Positions 1 through 8,939 of a stretch of DNA of 32,947 nt are shown here, one piece after another. Numbering within the stretch: the stretch's first letter is position 1; each line of letters opens with the position of its first letter. The notes under the pieces are model-generated. The model worked only from the letters and a program-made list of their open reading frames with translations, was not told the DNA's origin and ran no database searches. Made by a program: the position numbers and the translations under genes. Origin of the DNA: Rhodobacter sp. (GTDB taxonomy: Bacteria; Pseudomonadota; Alphaproteobacteria; Rhodobacterales; Rhodobacteraceae); the NCBI GenBank assembly GCA_027484145.1, contig JAIXUH010000036.1, positions 1 to 32,947 of the forward strand. Reading direction: 5' to 3'.

Positions 1-3000
1 ACCTCATTGCCGGTCAGGTTCAGGTTGGTGGTGCCCGCAGAGGAGTCGGTGGTGAAATTCTCGATGCTGATGCCAGCCGCCAGCGCGTAGTTGACCACCG
101 TGACCACGCGGTCGGCGCCGTTGCCGGCGGTTTCCTGAACCACATCGCCGGTGTTGAACACGCGATAGACGTCATCCCCCGCAAGCCCGCGCATTGTATC
201 CGCCGCGCCGGTGCCGGAGCGCAGGACGTTGTTGCCCGCATTGCCAGTGATCGTCTGCGCCAAAGCGTTGCCGGTCAGGCTGAGGTTTGTCGTGCCCCCG
301 CTGGAGGTTGTGGTGAACACTTCAATGTCGTCATCAGCAGCAAGTGTGAAACTGACGCTGGCCGCCACCCGGTCGGCAGTCCCCTGCCCCGCCACCTCGA
401 CAATGACGGCACCCGCGTTGTTGACGATATAGGTGTCATTGCCGCCAAGCCCGGTCAGCGTGTCATTGCCACCAAGACCGCCATCATTCAGCACGTTCGC
501 CCCGGCATTGCCGATGATGGTCTGCGCCAAGGCGTTGCCGCGCAGGTCGATTGCGGTGGTCCCGACAGATGAGATGGTGCCCATGCCTTCTATGTTGTCA
601 TCCGCCGCCAAGGTGAAGGACACGCCCGCCAAGACCTGATCAGCCGTACCGCCCCCCGCGATTTCGGTGATCAGGGTGGCCGTGTTGCGGATGACATAGG
701 TGTCGTTGCCGCCAAGGCCGGTCATCGTGTCGGCCCCGGCCCCGCCGCCATCAGACAGCGTGTTGACTCCGGCGTTGCCGACGATGCTCTGTGCCAATTC
801 GTTGCCGGTCAGGTTGATGGCTGCGGTGTCGGTGCTGTCAAGCGTGGTCAGCAGTTCGATGTGGTCGTCGGCGGCAAGGGCAAAGTTGCCTTTGCTGGCC
901 ACGCGGTCACTGGTGCCGCCGCCTGCAACCTCGACGATGGTCGTGCCCGCGTTGAACACGCGGTAGAAGTCATTGCCACCGCGGCCGATCAGGGTGTCAA
1001 ACCCGCCGCCCGCGCCATCGGCCAATATGTTGGCGCCGTTGTTGCCGGTGATCGACTGCACCCTCGCGTTGCCGGTCAGGTTGATCGCCGTCGTGCCGTT
1101 GGACGAGGTGGTGGTCATGATCTCGATATCATCGTCCACAGCCAGCGCAAATGACGTGCTGGCTGCCACCCGGTCCGCCGTGCCTTGTCCTGACACTTCG
1201 ACGATCACGTCGCCGGCGCTGTCGACGAAATAGACGTCGTTGTCCGCGCCGCCCAACATCGTGTCATTGCCGCTGCCGCCGTTCAGCGTGTCGCTGCCGC
1301 TCAGCCCCTCCAGCCAATTGCCCACCTCGTTGCCGGTGATGATGTTGTTCAGCCCGTTGCCGGTGCCGTCTACTGCGTTTCCGCCCGGGATCAGCGTCAG
1401 GTTTTCGATGAACTGGCGGCCGTCCGTCCCATCCAGGCTGTACGAAACGAAAGCTTGGACCGTATCGGTGCCGCCCTCGTCGGTGACGCCGTTGATCGCC
1501 TCGGACGTCACGTCGCCCGCATCGAAAACGATGTATAGATCATCGCCCTCGTTCCCGAACATTGCGTCGTTGTCATTGCCGCCGTTCAGCGTGTCGTTGC
1601 CAATACCGCCAAAGATCGAATCGTCGCCGCCGAAGCCCAGCAGGTTGTTGTTGCCGCCGTTGCCGGTGATGCGATTGTCCAGCGCATTGCCGGCGCCTTC
1701 CAGATTGTCGGTGCCGGTCAGACGCAGCCGTTCTATGAACTGCGCGCCACCGTCAGAGATCGAATAGCTGACGGAACTTGAAACCTCGTCGGTCAGGCCG
1801 TCCCCGATGGCGTTGCCCGCCTCAATCACCACATCGCCCGCATCATCGACAAAGTATAGGTCATTGCCCTGGCCACCGATCATGCTGTCGGCACCGGTGC
1901 CGCCATCCAGCTGATCACTGCCATTGTCGCCGATCAGCGTGTCGTTGCCCTGCCGCCCCTCCAGCGTGTCACTGCCGGTGCTGCCAGTAATCTCGTCGCC
2001 GTCCACGCTGCCGATGACGCGTTCAACGTCGCGCACCGTCACCTGGGAAACGCCCGTCAGCAGACTGGCGAACTGCGAGACCAGGTTCACTCGGAAGCCG
2101 CCGAATGCCAGCCCTTCCAGCGAAAAGGTGTCAAGGCCGCCGCCGTCGCCGTCATAGATATCGCCAAAGTTAAGGCCGTTGTTGCCGGTCAGCAGAAGGT
2201 CGGCGTCGTCGCCCCCGAACAGCCCGTCGATGCCGGTGCCCCCGATCAGCGTGTCGTTGCCGCCAAGGCCCACCAGCGTGTCGTTGCCCTCTCGCCCGTC
2301 CAGAAGGTTGGCCAGCCCGTCACCGCTGAAGCTGTCGCCCTGCACCGACCCCAGCACGTTTTCGATCCCGGTCACGAAGGCCAGAAAACCGCCCGTGTTG
2401 AAGTCTGCGGTCTGTGCGCCCAGATCGACGACGTAACCGCCCTGAACCCCGAAATCGAGGCCGGCAAAGGACAGCGTGTCGTTGCCGGTGCCGCCGTCAA
2501 AGACCTCGCCCGCGGCCAGGCGCGGACCCACGAACAGCAGGTCATCATCCGCCCCACCGTCCAGGTCATCGACCCCCTCGCCGCCGATCAGCGTGTCATT
2601 GCCGCTTCCGCCCAGCAGCGTGTCGGCCCCGCCGCGCCCGTCAAGGAGGTTGCCCAGCCCGTCGCCAAATAAACCATCGCCCTGTTCCGACCCGATCAGG
2701 TTTTCGATCCCGACCACGCTGATCGGAAAATCGCCGAAGAAATTGTTGAAATTCCCGTTTTGCGACAACAGATCGACGACGTATCCGCCCTGCGATCCGA
2801 AATCGAGACCAGCAAAGGACAGCGTGTCATTGCCGGTTCCGCCGTCAAAGACCTCATCCGAAACGATGCCTGTGTCCACGCGCAGAAGATCGTCATCCTC
2901 GCCGCCGAACAGCGAATCCCGTCCCGTTCCGCCCTGCAGGGTATCGTTGCCAGCCTCGCCCTGCAGGGTGTCGTTGTCACCGTCGCCGACCAGCGAATCC

Positions 3001-3554
3001 GCGCCGATCCCGCCGCGGAAGTCGTCATTGCCAGTGCCGCCCCTGATCGTGTCGCCGCCGGTACCGGCATCGGTGACCACGTCGTTGCCGGCGATCAGTT
3101 CATAGATGTTGTTTCCGGTCAGGGTCAGGGGCACGCCGTCAAGGCTGTTGGGACTGCTCTGGAAATGTGTGTCATCCCCGGTCGTGCCGTTGATGGTGTA
3201 GTCCAGCCCCAGAAACAGCCGCTCGACCGCTCCCTGATCGGACCCGTTGAAATCCGCCAGCATGGCCGTGCCCAGAACCGAGCCGAACATGTTCAGGTTG
3301 GTGAGGTTGAAGTTGTTGTTGATTACCCGGAATTCGATCGACTGGACGATGCCGCCGTTGATGAAATCGCGGCCGCCCACGTTCACCAGCGTGAAGCCAG
3401 TGCCGATCAGCCGGAAAGTGCCGCCACTGAAGACACCCCCCATATTGATCTCGGTCGCGGAGGCCGAGGTGATCGCAGCCTGATCGATCCCGACAAGTTC
3501 GAACAGCGACGGGTTGATGAAGGTGTTGTTGGTCAGCAGGGTAAGGGTTGGCAT
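1..3554 (-). CDS. Large RTX (haemolysin-type calcium-binding) secreted protein, C-terminus beyond window
   Basis: The frame opens with ATG at 3554 (GGGAG about 9 bases upstream) and stays in frame to base 1, giving 1184 codons without the C-terminal end. The first ~150 residues are a non-repetitive domain starting MPTLTLLTNN. They are followed by RTX nonapeptides (GGTGND, GGIGAD, GEAGNDTLQGG). Next comes a ~145-residue module seen at least twice (EVFDGGTGNDTLSFAGLDFG, then a GGYVVDL strand and a GIENxxGS motif). The part nearest the left edge consists of 89-residue modules (LTGN, NAG.N.L, GNDTY, VAASVSF). RTX proteins are normally exported by a type I system using a C-terminal signal and fold on binding calcium outside the cell. 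That signal and any HlyB/HlyD partners are not in the window. Role unknown: adhesin, matrix protein or S-layer-like protein are all possible. Confidence 0.9.
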   Translation of the reverse strand, partial: MPTLTLLTNNTFINPSLFELVGIDQAAITSASATEINMGGVFSGGTFRLIGTGFTLVNVGGRDFINGGIVQSIEFRVINNNFNLTNLNMFGSVLGTAMLADFNGSDQGAVERLFLGLDYTINGTTGDDTHFQSSPNSLDGVPLTLTGNNIYELIAGNDVVTDAGTGGDTIRGGTGNDDFRGGIGADSLVGDGDNDTLQGEAGNDTLQGGTGRDSLFGGEDDDLLRVDTGIVSDEVFDGGTGNDTLSFAGLDFGSQGGYVVDLLSQNGNFNNFFGDFPISVVGIENLIGSEQGDGLFGDGLGNLLDGRGGADTLLGGSGNDTLIGGEGVDDLDGGADDDLLFVGPRLAAGEVFDGGTGNDTLSFAGLDFGVQGGYVVDLGAQTADFNTGGFLAFVTGIENVLGSVQGDSFSGDGLANLLDGREGNDTLVGLGGNDTLIGGTGIDGLFGGDDADLLLTGNNGLNFGDIYDGDGGGLDTFSLEGLAFGGFRVNLVSQFASLLTGVSQVTVRDVERVIGSVDGDEITGSTGSDTLEGRQGNDTLIGDNGSDQLDGGTGADSMIGGQGNDLYFVDDAGDVVIEAGNAIGDGLTDEVSSSVSYSISDGGAQFIERLRLTGTDNLEGAGNALDNRITGNGGNNNLLGFGGDDSIFGGIGNDTLNGGNDNDAMFGNEGDDLYIVFDAGDVTSEAINGVTDEGGTDTVQAFVSYSLDGTDGRQFIENLTLIPGGNAVDGTGNGLNNIITGNEVGNWLEGLSGSDTLNGGSGNDTMLGGADNDVYFVDSAGDVIVEVSGQGTADRVAASTSFALAVDDDIEIMTTTSSNGTTAINLTGNARVQSITGNNGANILADGAGGGFDTLIGRGGNDFYRVFNAGTTIVEVAGGGTSDRVASKGNFALAADDHIELLTTLDSTDTAAINLTGNELAQSIVGNAGVNTLSDGGGAGADTMTGLGGNDTYVIRNTATLITEIAGGGTADQVLAGVSFTLAADDNIEGMGTISSVGTTAIDLRGNALAQTIIGNAGANVLNDGGLGGNDTLTGLGGNDTYIVNNAGAVIVEVAGQGTADRVAASVSFTLAADDDIEVFTTTSSGGTTNLSLTGNALAQTITGNAGNNVLRSGTGAADTMRGLAGDDVYRVFNTGDVVQETAGNGADRVVTVVNYALAAGISIENFTTDSSAGTTNLNLTGNE
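7..1340 (-). repeat. Tandem 89-residue RTX modules in the left-edge RTX gene
   Basis: The motif encoding LTGN (TTGCCGGTCAGG or close variants on the plus strand) recurs at 7, 268, 535, 802 and 1069, a spacing of 261, 267, 267 and 267 bases. Each unit encodes an LTGN/LRGN strand, an NAGxNVL segment, one glycine-rich calcium-binding nonapeptide, a GNDTYVV strand, an EGAGxGTADR turn and a VAASVSFxLAADD strand. The same module occurs in the other RTX genes of the window. Confidence 0.85.
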
Positions 3555-3790
3555 GAAAAAGGCTCCCGTTATGGCGGTCTTGATCAGGGCGGTTCGCAAA
3601 ATCAGATGTTAATCGTCGCCGGCCGGCAAAGGCTGTCTGCCAGAATGAAGCCAACGGACGCTGGCAGAAGGGTGGGTGCGCTGTCAATGGGCGCGTCCCG
3701 GCCGCAAACGCCTTTGCATTGCGGCAAACACTGGAAACCGTGTTTGCACGCTGACCCGAGACATCTCCTTTGCCGAATGATTTTGTGCAA

Positions 3791-3826
3791 GCGGCCCGAT
3801 CTGGCCGCAGGGTGCTCGGGCTTTTT
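3791..3826 (+). terminator. Terminator-like hairpin with overlapping alternative stem
   Basis: GCCCGA (3794-3799) pairs with TCGGGC (3816-3821) and is followed directly by five T (3822-3826), the form of an intrinsic terminator on the plus strand. GCGGCC (3791-3796) can instead pair with GGCCGC (3803-3808), which would exclude the terminator stem. No plus-strand gene was recognised upstream that it would serve. Confidence 0.4.
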
Positions 3827-3979
3827 CGTTCAGGTTGTGCTGCTTGGCGCTGAAGGTGTTGGCGCCGGTGCAGGTCACTTGACCAGAACCTCCCCATTGC
3901 CGAAGTCCGGAGCCTCGTGCCTTAACGCGACAGGCTTCAAACCCGTCAAATGACGACCCCAAAGAAATGCCTCAGCCGG

Positions 3980-3999
3980 AAACCCAATTGACGATTGGG
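3980..3999 (-). terminator. Weak hairpin downstream of the LysR gene
   Basis: CCCAAT (3983-3988) and ATTGGG (3994-3999) form a perfect 6-bp stem with a 5-base loop. Read on the minus strand the stem is followed by TTTCC. It lies about 95 bases past the LysR stop, so it may end that transcript. The stem is short and the T-run poor. Confidence 0.3.
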
Positions 4000-4094
4000 C
4001 AATAGCTGTTGCAGCGTCAGTTCGTTGAGATAAAGGGTTTTGCGGGCCTTCGCGATCTGAATGCACGCATCCCTAGAGACGACCGCCCCGCAAA

Positions 4095-5021
4095 TCATGA
4101 CCGCAAGGTAGACCGTGACGAGAAGGCGGCGGCGGCTGTCATGAATATCTCAAGGATGCTGTTGCCATCATCAGAAAGACTGATCGCCACTTCTTCAACA
4201 TCTCGGCCAAGATCCGGCACGATGATCCGGCGGACCTTGTCGGTCCGGAAAGTCCCGTGCTCCCACATGAAGCCAACACCCATCCCTACCGCCACGGCCT
4301 CATAGACTGCGTCACGGCTGTCGACTGTCAGCGTCGGCTCGGGGGCAAGCCCCTTGCGGCGAAAGGCGCGATCAACGGTCCGCTGCGTTGAAGAGCCCCG
4401 CGCCCGAAAGATCAGCGGCGCTTCGTTCAGCAGTTCCAAGGTGGTCGTGCCTGTTTGGGCAAGGCGGTTTCCGCTGGCAGCGATGGCCACAACCCGGTGC
4501 GAAAGGACCGGAACCCGACGAAAGCGTGGATCTGCCGGGATGTCGGGAAGAACGGCAACGTCAACCTGACGCTTCAGCAAGGCTTGCAGGATCGATTCGT
4601 GCGAACCCGATTCCACCGTGACCGACAAGCCCGGACAAAGCGCGATCACTTCCGAGATAATGGCGATTCCTGGCATCGAATTGCCCAAGCCCACCCGCAA
4701 TCTTGGCCGCCCGGCAGAATTGCGGCGGTCCAGAATGTGAAGGGCGTCGCGCTCGGCCTCTTGCACCCTTGTGCAAACGTCATACAGCTCGAGGCATAAG
4801 GGGGTGGCCTGCAACTGCCCATTTGTACGATCAAAAAGGTGTACGCGATGGATGGTTTCCATCTCGCGCACCTGTTGGGCCACGGCGGAATGCGACACGC
4901 CCAGACGGCGGGCCGCAGCGGAGTAAGAGCCTTCCTCGGCCACAGCCGCAATCGCCCTTAGCCGCGACAGCGACAGGGTGGCCGAGGCAGTTCCCGTAGT
5001 GGGTGCAACCGGAGCTTTCAT
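4095..5021 (-). CDS. LysR-family transcriptional regulator
   Basis: A 308-residue protein of normal LysR length. The N-terminus carries the winged helix-turn-helix (LRAIAAVAEEGSYSAAARRL, then GVSHSAVAQQVREME and the wing LFDRTNGQLQ). A periplasmic-binding-like effector domain follows (RLRVGLGNSMPG; DVAVLPDIP; VGMGVGFMWEHG). Start choice is uncertain: ATG at 5021 (MKAPVA) or a TTG at 5030 three codons upstream; the GGAAG just before 5021 is very close to it. The gene is divergent from the transporter operon starting at 5470, the classical arrangement for a LysR regulator of its neighbour, so it is probably the operon's regulator. The effector cannot be read from sequence; an organophosphate or other imported solute is a guess. 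Confidence 0.88.
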   Translation of the reverse strand: MKAPVAPTTGTASATLSLSRLRAIAAVAEEGSYSAAARRLGVSHSAVAQQVREMETIHRVHLFDRTNGQLQATPLCLELYDVCTRVQEAERDALHILDRRNSAGRPRLRVGLGNSMPGIAIISEVIALCPGLSVTVESGSHESILQALLKRQVDVAVLPDIPADPRFRRVPVLSHRVVAIAASGNRLAQTGTTTLELLNEAPLIFRARGSSTQRTVDRAFRRKGLAPEPTLTVDSRDAVYEAVAVGMGVGFMWEHGTFRTDKVRRIIVPDLGRDVEEVAISLSDDGNSILEIFMTAAAAFSSRSTLRS

Positions 5022-5469
5022 AACTTCCAACCATAGCTTGCCGATGTGACGGCAGGGTTACAAAGCTGGCCTACCGACCCCCTGAGTGCCGTTCGGGCAC
5101 AGCGGGATGGATCATGGTCAGCGGGATAACCTTGGCGGCGTTCTTGGCGGGTCCGCCCGCAGTTGCGCCGACAGGTCTGTGCGATCTGCATCGCCAACCG
5201 ATGTTCATAGGGCAAGTTCTGCCCGGGGTGGCTGCCCATGCTTTGCTGGCCCGCGATCCAGCCTTTTGCTGTAACGACCCGCCTCTGCTGACAAAACCCG
5301 GCACTAATGGTCTGCGTCTCCGGATCAGCAACCCCGCTCAAAGGTGGTCCACTGCAGATGCCGGGCCCTTGCCCGAAAACGGTGCGATCTGGCCCGCACT
5401 TCAGGCGGCCATGCCGACGCCCAAGGTCGCGCACGGCAGTTTGCCCCGCCCAACAGCGGCGGGTGCGCA
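5022..5469. promoter_or_regulatory. Divergent promoter region, LysR gene / transporter operon
   Basis: These 448 bases separate the LysR start from the first permease start and must contain both promoters and probably LysR binding sites. Open frames exist on both strands (for example plus 5114-5476 and minus 5018-5470), but their products are rich in Arg, Cys and Pro and show no family features, so I treat them as chance. No clear T-N11-A operator or sigma-70 boxes could be assigned by eye. Confidence 0.45.
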
Positions 5470-6396
5470 ATGCTGAATTACACCCTGAAGCTTCTGATGC
5501 GCATGGTCATCACCTTCTTTGCCATCATTACGCTGGTCTTCTTTGTCACCCGGATCTCCGGCAACCCCATTGACTATGTGGCCCAAGGCCTGACCCCGGA
5601 TGACCGCCGCATCCTGATCGCCTATTACCAACTCGATCAATCCATCTGGCTGCAATACCGCGCCTTTTTGTATTCGTTCATCGACGGCAACTTTGGCCTG
5701 TCCTATCTGGAGCGACGCCCCGTTCTGGACATCATGGCCGAGCGGATCTGGCCCTCTACCCAACTGCTGCTCAGCAGTGTCGGACTGACCCTGCTTGTGT
5801 CGATCCCTCTGGGCATCATTGCGGCACTTAACCGGACAAACTGGATCGGCTCGGCCGTGCTGACGATTGCGTTCCTTGGCTATGCCGTGCCCAATTTCGT
5901 GCTGGCCATCTTCATGATGCTGGTGCTGTCGTATCAGTTGAACTGGCTGCCTGTGGTCGGAAATGGCACCTGGGCACATTTCATCATGCCCACAATCGCC
6001 ATGGCAGGGGCGCTGATTGCCGGGCTGACGAGGTTCACCCGGAACGCCATGCTGGATGTGCTCGGGCAGGATTTCATGCGCACCGCCCGCGCAAAGGGGC
6101 TGCCGGAACGCACTGTCATTCTGAAACACGGATTGCGGAATGCGGGCATCACCATCCTCTCTGTGGTGGGGCTGCAAGTAGCGGGACTGGCGGCTTCGGG
6201 GTCGGTGGTGGTCGAGGCGATCTTTGCTTGGCCAGGCGTGGGCGAATTGCTGGTCCGCTCGGCGCTGAGCCGCGATTACCCGGTGCTCCAGTTTGGCGTG
6301 ATCACCGTGTCGGTCGCTGTGATCCTGATCAATGTCGTGGTCGATCTGGCCTATGCCTTGGTCGACCCGCGCCTGCGCCGCCAAGTGGAGGCCTGA
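5470..6396 (+). CDS. DppB-type ABC transporter permease (peptide/nickel/opine family)
   Basis: A 308-residue inner-membrane permease. It begins MLNYTLKLLMRM and runs straight into the first membrane helix (VITFFAIITLVFFVTRISG), typical of DppB/OppB. About six hydrophobic segments are present. The cytoplasmic EAA-like loop that docks on the ATPase is visible as DFMRTARAKGLPERTVILKH, followed by GLRNA. The frame is open for 42 more codons upstream, but that extension is Arg/Cys-rich and unlike the family, so ATG 5470 is preferred; its ribosome site (GGCGGG) is weak. The gene is first of the operon and its stop is 3 bases before the partner permease. Family substrates include peptides, opines and other small solutes, so the solute is undetermined. 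Confidence 0.9.
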   Translation: MLNYTLKLLMRMVITFFAIITLVFFVTRISGNPIDYVAQGLTPDDRRILIAYYQLDQSIWLQYRAFLYSFIDGNFGLSYLERRPVLDIMAERIWPSTQLLLSSVGLTLLVSIPLGIIAALNRTNWIGSAVLTIAFLGYAVPNFVLAIFMMLVLSYQLNWLPVVGNGTWAHFIMPTIAMAGALIAGLTRFTRNAMLDVLGQDFMRTARAKGLPERTVILKHGLRNAGITILSVVGLQVAGLAASGSVVVEAIFAWPGVGELLVRSALSRDYPVLQFGVITVSVAVILINVVVDLAYALVDPRLRRQVEA

Positions 6397-6399
6397 GCC

Positions 6400-7278
6400 A
6401 TGGCTGAACAAACCTTTGCCCCGGCAAAGGCCAAGCCGAAGCTTTGGCAACAGGCCAACTTTGTGCAGCGTGTTGCTTTGGTGCTGGGCGTGATCCTGCT
6501 TTTGGTGGTGATCCTAGCCCCCTTGATCGCCCCCCATGGCCCTAACGATCAAAGCCTTATGGCCCGCTTGCGCCCGCCCTTTGGCTATGAACGGGCCAAG
6601 GCAGGATACTGGCTGGGCACCGACGAGTTGGGCCGCGATATGCTGTCGCGCTGCATCTATGGCCTGCGGCTGACGCTGGTTCTGGCGCTGATCGGGTCGG
6701 TGATCGGCCTTTTGATCGGCTCGGTTATGGGGCTGGCCGCCGGGGTGGCGGGAGGCCGGATGGATGCGCTGGTGAATGGCATGGTCGATGCCCAGATCGC
6801 GGTGCCCTTCACGCTGATCGCCCTGTTCATGCTGGCTATCTTTGGCAACTCGATCGAGGTGATGGTGGTCGTCCTTGGACTATCGGGATGGGAGCAATAT
6901 GCCCGCATCGTCCGCGCCGATGCCGCCCGTCTTATGCGGATGCCGTTCATCGAGGCCGCCCGCGCCGCAGGTGCAACGCAATTGCGCATCGCGCGGCGGC
7001 ACCTGCTGCCCAACCTTGTCTCACCGCTTGTCGTACAGTTCACCTTGTCGGTCTCCAACATCATCCTGTTGGAAAGTTCGCTGTCCTTTCTTGGCCTTGG
7101 CGTACAGCCACCCACCGCCACGCTTGGGGCCATGGTGGGGGCCGGGCGCGACTACATGGCGACCAATGCATGGCTCGTGACCGTGCCCGCCATGGCCATC
7201 CTGATCCTGACCTTTGTCGTCCAGATCTTGGGCGATTGGATGCGCGACCATGTCGATGTGCGCCTGCGCAGCCGCTGA
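6400..7278 (+). CDS. DppC-type ABC transporter permease
   Basis: A 292-residue second permease of the dipeptide-type importer. The N-terminal cytoplasmic stretch (~30 residues) is followed by a membrane helix (VLGVILLLVVILAPLIAP) and the DppC-typical YWLGTDELGRDMLSRCIYGL motif. The EAA loop is FIEAARAAGATQLRIARRHL, followed by LPNL. The late motif LESSLSFLGLGVQPP is also characteristic of DppC/OppC. It forms a heterodimer with the preceding permease. The start ATG is 4 bases after the upstream stop codon begins its last base, so translational coupling is likely. Confidence 0.92.
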   Translation: MAEQTFAPAKAKPKLWQQANFVQRVALVLGVILLLVVILAPLIAPHGPNDQSLMARLRPPFGYERAKAGYWLGTDELGRDMLSRCIYGLRLTLVLALIGSVIGLLIGSVMGLAAGVAGGRMDALVNGMVDAQIAVPFTLIALFMLAIFGNSIEVMVVVLGLSGWEQYARIVRADAARLMRMPFIEAARAAGATQLRIARRHLLPNLVSPLVVQFTLSVSNIILLESSLSFLGLGVQPPTATLGAMVGAGRDYMATNAWLVTVPAMAILILTFVVQILGDWMRDHVDVRLRSR

Positions 7279-7336
7279 AACCAATCAGACGGGCCGGCAA
7301 GGTCCGCGTGTTCCAACCTGAACCATGGAGAAACAA

Positions 7337-8884
7337 ATGAAGAAACTCTTGGCTGCGACTGCCCTTCTGACCGCCTTGACCGGCATGGCCAATGCCGCCG
7401 AACTGACCGTTGGCGCGGCCAACGTCTCGGACGGCCTTGATCCCGGCAAAGACCATTCCAACGTCGGTTCGCAATTTTACATGAACGCCTTTGACCCTCT
7501 GATCGCCCGCGACGTCACCACAACCGATCAGAAATGGCTGCCGGGCCTCGCGACCGAATGGAAGATGGTCGATGACAAGACCATGGAACTGACCCTGCGC
7601 CAGGGTGTCACCTTCCAGAATGGCGAGCCGATGACCGCAGATGACGTAGTGTTCTCGCTGAACCGCATGTTCCAGGCGACGTTCCCGCCCTATCAGGTGC
7701 GCGCCAAGGACCGGTTCCAGAACTTTGTCGGCGCGGAAAAGGTGGATGATTTCACCGTGCGCGTCACTGCCAAACGTGCCGACCCGCTGTTTGAAACCCT
7801 GCTGAACCTGCAGCAGGTCTTCATCATCCCGATGGATTACACGATGGCCCTGTCAGGCGACCCGAAGGCGGCCGAAGACAGCGATTACGAGGCCTTTGCC
7901 CTCGCCCCCATCGGCACCGGCCCCTACAAGATCGCCCAACTCGATCCCGGCCAGAAGGTAGTTTACGAACGTTTCGACGGCTTCTGGGGCGACAAGGCCC
8001 CGCTGGACAAGGTAACTGTTCTGCGCATCCCGGAAATCTCGGCCCGTCTGACGGCGCTGAAAACCGGCGAAGTGGACATGATCACAAACGTCGCTCCCGA
8101 CCAGCTGGCGCTGCTCGAAGGCGACGCTGCGGTCAAGGTTGTGGGTGCGCCCACCGCGCTCTTCCACGTCATGATCCTGAACGCCAACCACCCCCAGATG
8201 AAAGACGCCCGCCTGCGTCAGGCCTTGTCGCTGGCCATCGACCGCGACGCGCTGAACGAGGCGCTGTGGTTTGGCAAGGCCATCGTGCCCTCGACCCACA
8301 CCTACAAGGAATACGGGCCGATGTATCAGCCCGAACTGACCACCTTTGGCTATGACCCCGAAAAGGCCAAGGCTTTGCTGGCCGAGGCGGGTTATGACGG
8401 GTTCGAGGTCACCTTTGACAGCGATCCGGTCTATTACACCAACGGCGCTTTGGCCGCGCAGGCCATCATGGAGATGTGGGCGGCGGTAGGCGTCAAGGGC
8501 AAGCTGAACCTTGATTCCAAATGGACCGGCGGCGAACCGACGATGATGGTGCGCAACTGGTCGAACCCGATGTACTTTGCCGATCCGGTTGGCAGCTTCG
8601 GCGTGATGTGGGCGCCGGGTGGCCCTTCTGAAGGTGAAGGTCGCTTCAATGTGACGCCCGAATACACCGCCAACTGGGAAGAGTTCCGCTTTGCCCCCAC
8701 GGTCGAAGCGCGCAAGGCGGCATATGCCAAGCTGATGGACTATATTCAGGCCGAAGCCCCGGTTCTGCCGCTGTACCAGCCCTATGAAAGCTGGGCGATG
8801 AAGGCGAACGTGACCTGGGCCCCGCTGCCCGGCAACGTGCCCTATGCGCTCGATTTCCGCGCAGGCAACATCACCGTTGAATAA
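7337..8884 (+). CDS. Periplasmic solute-binding protein, family 5 (dipeptide/opine type)
   Basis: A 515-residue extracellular solute-binding protein, normal for the DppA/OppA class. An earlier in-frame ATG (7325) would place the ribosome site GGAG inside the gene; ATG 7337 sits 7 bases after that site and starts a textbook Sec signal peptide (MKKLLAATALLTALTGMANA, cleavage before AELTV). Family signatures include WLPGLATEWKMVDDKTMELT, LRQGVTFQNGEPMTADDVVF and IGTGPYKI. It delivers solute to the DppB/C-type permeases just upstream. A strong hairpin follows the stop, as is common after highly expressed binding-protein genes. Substrate unknown; the phosphoesterase gene directly downstream hints at a phosphorylated solute. 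Confidence 0.92.
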   Translation: MKKLLAATALLTALTGMANAAELTVGAANVSDGLDPGKDHSNVGSQFYMNAFDPLIARDVTTTDQKWLPGLATEWKMVDDKTMELTLRQGVTFQNGEPMTADDVVFSLNRMFQATFPPYQVRAKDRFQNFVGAEKVDDFTVRVTAKRADPLFETLLNLQQVFIIPMDYTMALSGDPKAAEDSDYEAFALAPIGTGPYKIAQLDPGQKVVYERFDGFWGDKAPLDKVTVLRIPEISARLTALKTGEVDMITNVAPDQLALLEGDAAVKVVGAPTALFHVMILNANHPQMKDARLRQALSLAIDRDALNEALWFGKAIVPSTHTYKEYGPMYQPELTTFGYDPEKAKALLAEAGYDGFEVTFDSDPVYYTNGALAAQAIMEMWAAVGVKGKLNLDSKWTGGEPTMMVRNWSNPMYFADPVGSFGVMWAPGGPSEGEGRFNVTPEYTANWEEFRFAPTVEARKAAYAKLMDYIQAEAPVLPLYQPYESWAMKANVTWAPLPGNVPYALDFRAGNITVE

Positions 8885-8891
8885 GAAACCC

Positions 8892-8918
8892 GGCCCGCCC
8901 TCGCGTTGGGGGCGGGCC
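8892..8918 (+). terminator. GC-rich hairpin after the first solute-binding gene
   Basis: GGCCCGCCC (8892-8900) and GGGCGGGCC (8910-8918) form a perfect 9-bp stem with a 9-base loop, followed by TTTCC. It lies 7 bases past the stop and 21 bases before the next gene. It can act as a partial terminator or as a 3' stabiliser that raises binding-protein message over downstream genes. Confidence 0.7.
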
Positions 8919-8939
8919 TTTCCTTGCAAGGGTCACATC

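Larger units (their letters stand above)
3555..4094. other. Non-coding interval between the RTX gene and the LysR gene
   Basis: No convincing gene was found in these 540 bases. Frames open here are antisense or out-of-frame extensions with poor composition. The interval must hold the promoter of the RTX gene, which reads left from 3554, and the 3' end of the LysR transcript. Two hairpins described separately lie inside it. I did not find a clear -35/-10 pair. Confidence 0.5.

Noticed and set aside
1-1340. Regularly spaced repeats resembling a repeat array
   Set aside because: Period is 267 bases and translates to an in-frame protein module, so it is not a CRISPR array.
2760-3953. Plus-strand frame of 397 codons across the RTX start
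   Set aside because: Antisense to RTX nonapeptide coding DNA, and it continues into non-coding sequence without motifs.
3875-4066. Small minus-strand frame of 63 codons after the LysR gene
   Set aside because: No ribosome site or family match, and a likely terminator hairpin lies within it.
5114-5476. Possible small gene upstream of the first permease (120 codons)
   Set aside because: Pro/Ala/Arg-rich product with no family resemblance, weak start, and it overlaps the permease start; more likely control region.
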